Of a stretch of DNA of 64,000 nucleotides, positions 61,211-64,000 are shown in pieces (position 1 is the first letter of the stretch; every line of letters starts with the position of its first letter). A program made the translations under genes and the position numbers. This DNA comes from Pyropia yezoensis (Eukaryota > Rhodophyta > Bangiophyceae > Bangiales > Bangiaceae): positions 18,895,346 to 18,959,345 of the forward strand of contig CM020618.1 of NCBI GenBank assembly GCA_009829735.1, written 5' to 3'. A model generated the notes under the pieces. The model saw only the letters and a program-made list of their open reading frames with translations. It did not search any database and was not told where the DNA came from.

Positions 61211-64000
61211 GGTGACGGGGGAGAAGCGGGGGGGAGGGGAGGGGGGGGAGGGTACCGGTAGGGGAAACCAGCGGTGGACGCGCGGGTGGCCGCCCGCGAG
61301 ACCGGGCAGCAAGCTCACCCACAAAAAGCCGATAAATAAATAGGGGGGTGGGTGGGAAGGGGGGTGAATAGGCGGGACAACCCGTGTACCGGCAAACGGA
61401 GCGCGGAGGGGGCACAGTGGCAGCACACCGGCCTGACGACGCGCACCCGGTGGGAGGGCGACACACCACCCGGCCAGCCCCGAGCGGCGGCCGAAGAAAT
61501 GCCAGAAGTGGTGGTCTGGAAGGTTGGTCCTCTCTTGGCCACGGAAAGTGGGGGGGCAGGGGGGCGTGGAAGCGTCCACCGCCGACCGTCGCCGCAAGGA
61601 AGAGGCACACGGCGCACCGAGACCGGGGCGGCGGGCGCTCCCACGCCGCGACCACCGACGGGGAGAAAAACACAAAAAGCCACAGCAGGCGGTGACACAC
61701 AGCCCCGTAAGCGCGCAGCGCCAATGGAGCGGCGGCGGCGGATGGAAGGAGGGAGGCTGCCGGCAGAGGGTCAGACGCACGCACGCAGCGCGGCGCTACG
61801 GCAGCCACCCGCGGCGAGGACGGCGGCCGCCACGGGGGGCGGGCCGGCTCTTGGCAGCCCGCGCGCATGCTGCGCCGGTGCGTGGGGTGTCCCACGTGGC
61901 ACCCCCCGCCCCCATGAATTGACCTGTCCAATCCAGTGACAATCCTGCTCGGGATGCCCTTGCCCCATCGATTGAGAACCCATTCCTCTGTGCACTTCCA
62001 TGGGCTTCCACCTAGGGCTGCTACTTTTCGTTCTGCTCCATTACAATACGTACTGGTCACACCCCTGCCACTCCTCTGACGAGGCAATCGCGCTTGCGTG
62101 AGTGCAGGCATTCCCTTGACGGGAAGCGGGATGGCGCGGGTGGCGGCCGCCCTCGAGTGGCCAATCACACTGAAGAAAGAGGAGAGGTCGGCCGTCGCCT
62201 CCCCGCCCCCCGGGCGCTGTGCTCGGCGGCCAGCCGTCGCCGCCGCGGCCCGCGGCGGCGCCACTTGCCGCGCGCCGCCGCCGCGGGCAGAGCCAACCAG
62301 GTGCTGCACCCCGACTCCCACTTTGGGCCACCCCGCTCTGCACCACCGGCAACGTCTCGCTCCGTTCCTGGGAAGGGGGGGGAGAAGCTCCCCGCGGGGC
62401 CCCGTGGCGAGCTCTCCCACCGCCACCATCGACAGCTGACGAGCTCTTTTCGCCCCCGTCCCCCTCCTTTTCTCTTTTTTTTTTTTTTTTTTGACGGGCG
62501 TGGCCAGAGGCGGGCGCAAGGCCGACGGCGGCTCGCAGGCGCGCAGTCACCGGGTGTGGAGGCGGGTGGTGGTGCCGGTGCTGCCCAACCACCCCCGACC
62601 CGTTTCACCAACGTGCCCGCCTTCCCGCCCTCCGTGCAGCGTTTTCCCGTGCCCATCGCCCCCCCTCCGCCCCCCCACCCCAACCCCCCCCCCGGCGACG
62701 ACCCGCACGGCGAGCGGTGCGTGGTCAGCCGCCGCTCTGGGGAGGTGGCCATCCGCTACCTCGTAGACAGAACGCGCCAAGAGGAGGGTCGGGGGGGCAG
62801 GTGGGGGGAGGGGGGGAGGGAGCGGGTGGGACGAGGAGCGGCAGCGGCGGCCACACCCCTGCTGGGTCAATCCCGCCGTGTGTGGTCTTTTTTCTGGGGG
62901 TGGGGGCGTTTTTTTTGCGTGGCGGGTGCGGTGGTGTGGCCGCGGCGTACACCCCCCCCCCCCACGCGCGGCGGGGGACGGGCGCCGCCGCGACGCGGGC
63001 GGTTCGTGGCAGCTGACCGGCGGGGGCGGGGCTGCAGCTCGGGAGGGGGGGGCGGGGGGGGGGACGGCGGCGGGCGTGGCGGAGGTGCGGGCCGGGGCGG
63101 TGCGTCTTGCCTCAAGAGGTGCCGGCGTTGGGGGGTGTGTCTGTCCCGCTGGTTGGTGCCGACACGAGGTGCGTGTGCTCACTGCGGGTTTTGGGGCCAC
63201 CACCCCCGCTTGCGGATTGCCGATTGCCGCCGCCGCCGCCGCCGCGGCCGCCGCCCCCCTGCCGCCCCACCCCCGCTCCCCCACCCTCCCGCTGCGGGTC
63301 GTGGCTGGGCGTGCGGGCTGCTGCAGCGGCGCAGGCAGCTGTCGCACCAGGGGGGTCGGGCTGCCAGCGGCACGGGCCGTTTCTTTTTTCTTTTTTTTTC
63401 CTTGCCTTTTTTTTCGGTGGGAGTGGGGAGGCGCGCGCTCGTGTGGGCGGCGCGTTGAGTGGAGAGAGAGGAGGGAACGAGCAGCTGTCGTCCCGTGCGC
63501 CCCCCCAGCCCCCTCAATCAGCCGCGGGCGTCTGCAGCGGCGGCGGCGTCTGCGGGCGGCGGGCGGCCGGCGGCAGCGGCCGGGGGTGGTGCGCGGACAA
63601 CACCGGTCGGGTCGTTGGTGGGGGGGCGTCGCTGGTGGTGGGGCGCCCGCCGGCGGCAGCCGTCGCCGCCAGAGGGCGGGGGGAACCACGCCCCGTGGGC
63701 GGTGCGAGCGTCTGTGGGTGTGGTGTCCAGCCGCCTTTCGAAGGGGGGGGGGGGGGGGGGCGGTTGGGTCTGGGGTTGGGTGGGGCGGGGAGGAGCGCGG
63801 GTGGACAGAGCCGCCACACCCACCCCCGCGGGGCCCCCACGCCAGCGGGGGGGTGGGGGGAGGGCCCGCCGCTGGTGTGTGGGTGGGGGGGACACACACA
63901 GACAGAGCGGCCGGGGGAGGGGGGGGGGGTGGTTGGTGGGGCCGCGTGCCTCCTTTCGAGGCGGCGCGCACGGCGGCGCGCCTGTCCAGCAAGGGCGCGC
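61211..64000. other. GC-rich right end, no confident gene
   Basis: Long frames on both strands are Pro/Arg/Gly-rich without domains. A 20-base T run lies near 62473-62492 and long G/C runs occur near 63735-63760. A plus-strand segment at about 62600-62770 (RFTNVPAFPPSVQRFPVP, CVVSRRSGEVAIRYLVDRT) is the only stretch with protein-like composition and might be an exon, but I cannot support it. Confidence 0.4.

Noticed and set aside
62094-63458. 454-codon plus-strand frame at the right end
   Set aside because: Low-complexity Arg/Pro/Gly content with no recognisable domain, start context or splice structure.

Overview
This is a nuclear contig from a eukaryote, not a bacterium. It holds GC-rich host genes with short GT-AG introns, chromodomain Gypsy-type LTR retrotransposons, and two-gene PIF/Harbinger DNA transposons. 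The very high GC of the host genes, their Ala/Gly/Pro-rich low-complexity inserts, compact gene spacing and this transposon mix fit a bangiophyte red alga (Porphyra/Pyropia type). That assignment is inference. A 500-base N gap lies at 23549-24048, and many genes change frame at poly-G or poly-C runs, so single-base assembly errors are likely throughout.

Left host block (about 1-15.3 kb): a minus-strand RPAP3-like co-chaperone; a plus-strand PH-domain Ser/Thr kinase with one phase-0 intron; CDC16/APC6; a convergent minus-strand cyclin L-like gene; and a U1A/U2B''-type RRM protein. All are recognisable by conserved domains, but most are broken in frame.

Central mobile block (about 17-52 kb): element A (17.1-23.5 kb, 3' LTR, antisense ORF, broken pol); a sequence gap; a fragment of element D (antisense ORF end); element B (25250-36067, two LTRs about 98% alike, PBS, PPT, gag, pol with protease, RT, RNase H, integrase and chromodomain, plus an antisense ORF between pol and the 3' LTR); a decayed Harbinger element (about 38-41.4 kb); a nearly complete Harbinger element (41793-45166) with matching TIRs, an intact transposase and a spliced SAP + Myb/SANT-like partner; and a decayed retroelement C (47.8-52.05 kb) using the same primer tRNA as B.

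Right host block (about 56-61.2 kb): an uncharacterised minus-strand protein, a divergent HOP/STI1 co-chaperone that lacks the usual N-terminal TPR1, and a CCCH zinc-finger/RGG protein. The 52-56 kb stretch is AT-richer and holds a foldback element and transposon relics.

The most interesting system is the antisense ORF. Three related copies (elements A, B, D) encode a protein family I do not recognise, each on the strand opposite gag-pol and convergent with the integrase/chromodomain end of pol. In B it lies unambiguously inside the LTR pair. In A it stays open for 638 codons while the pol of the same element is shattered.
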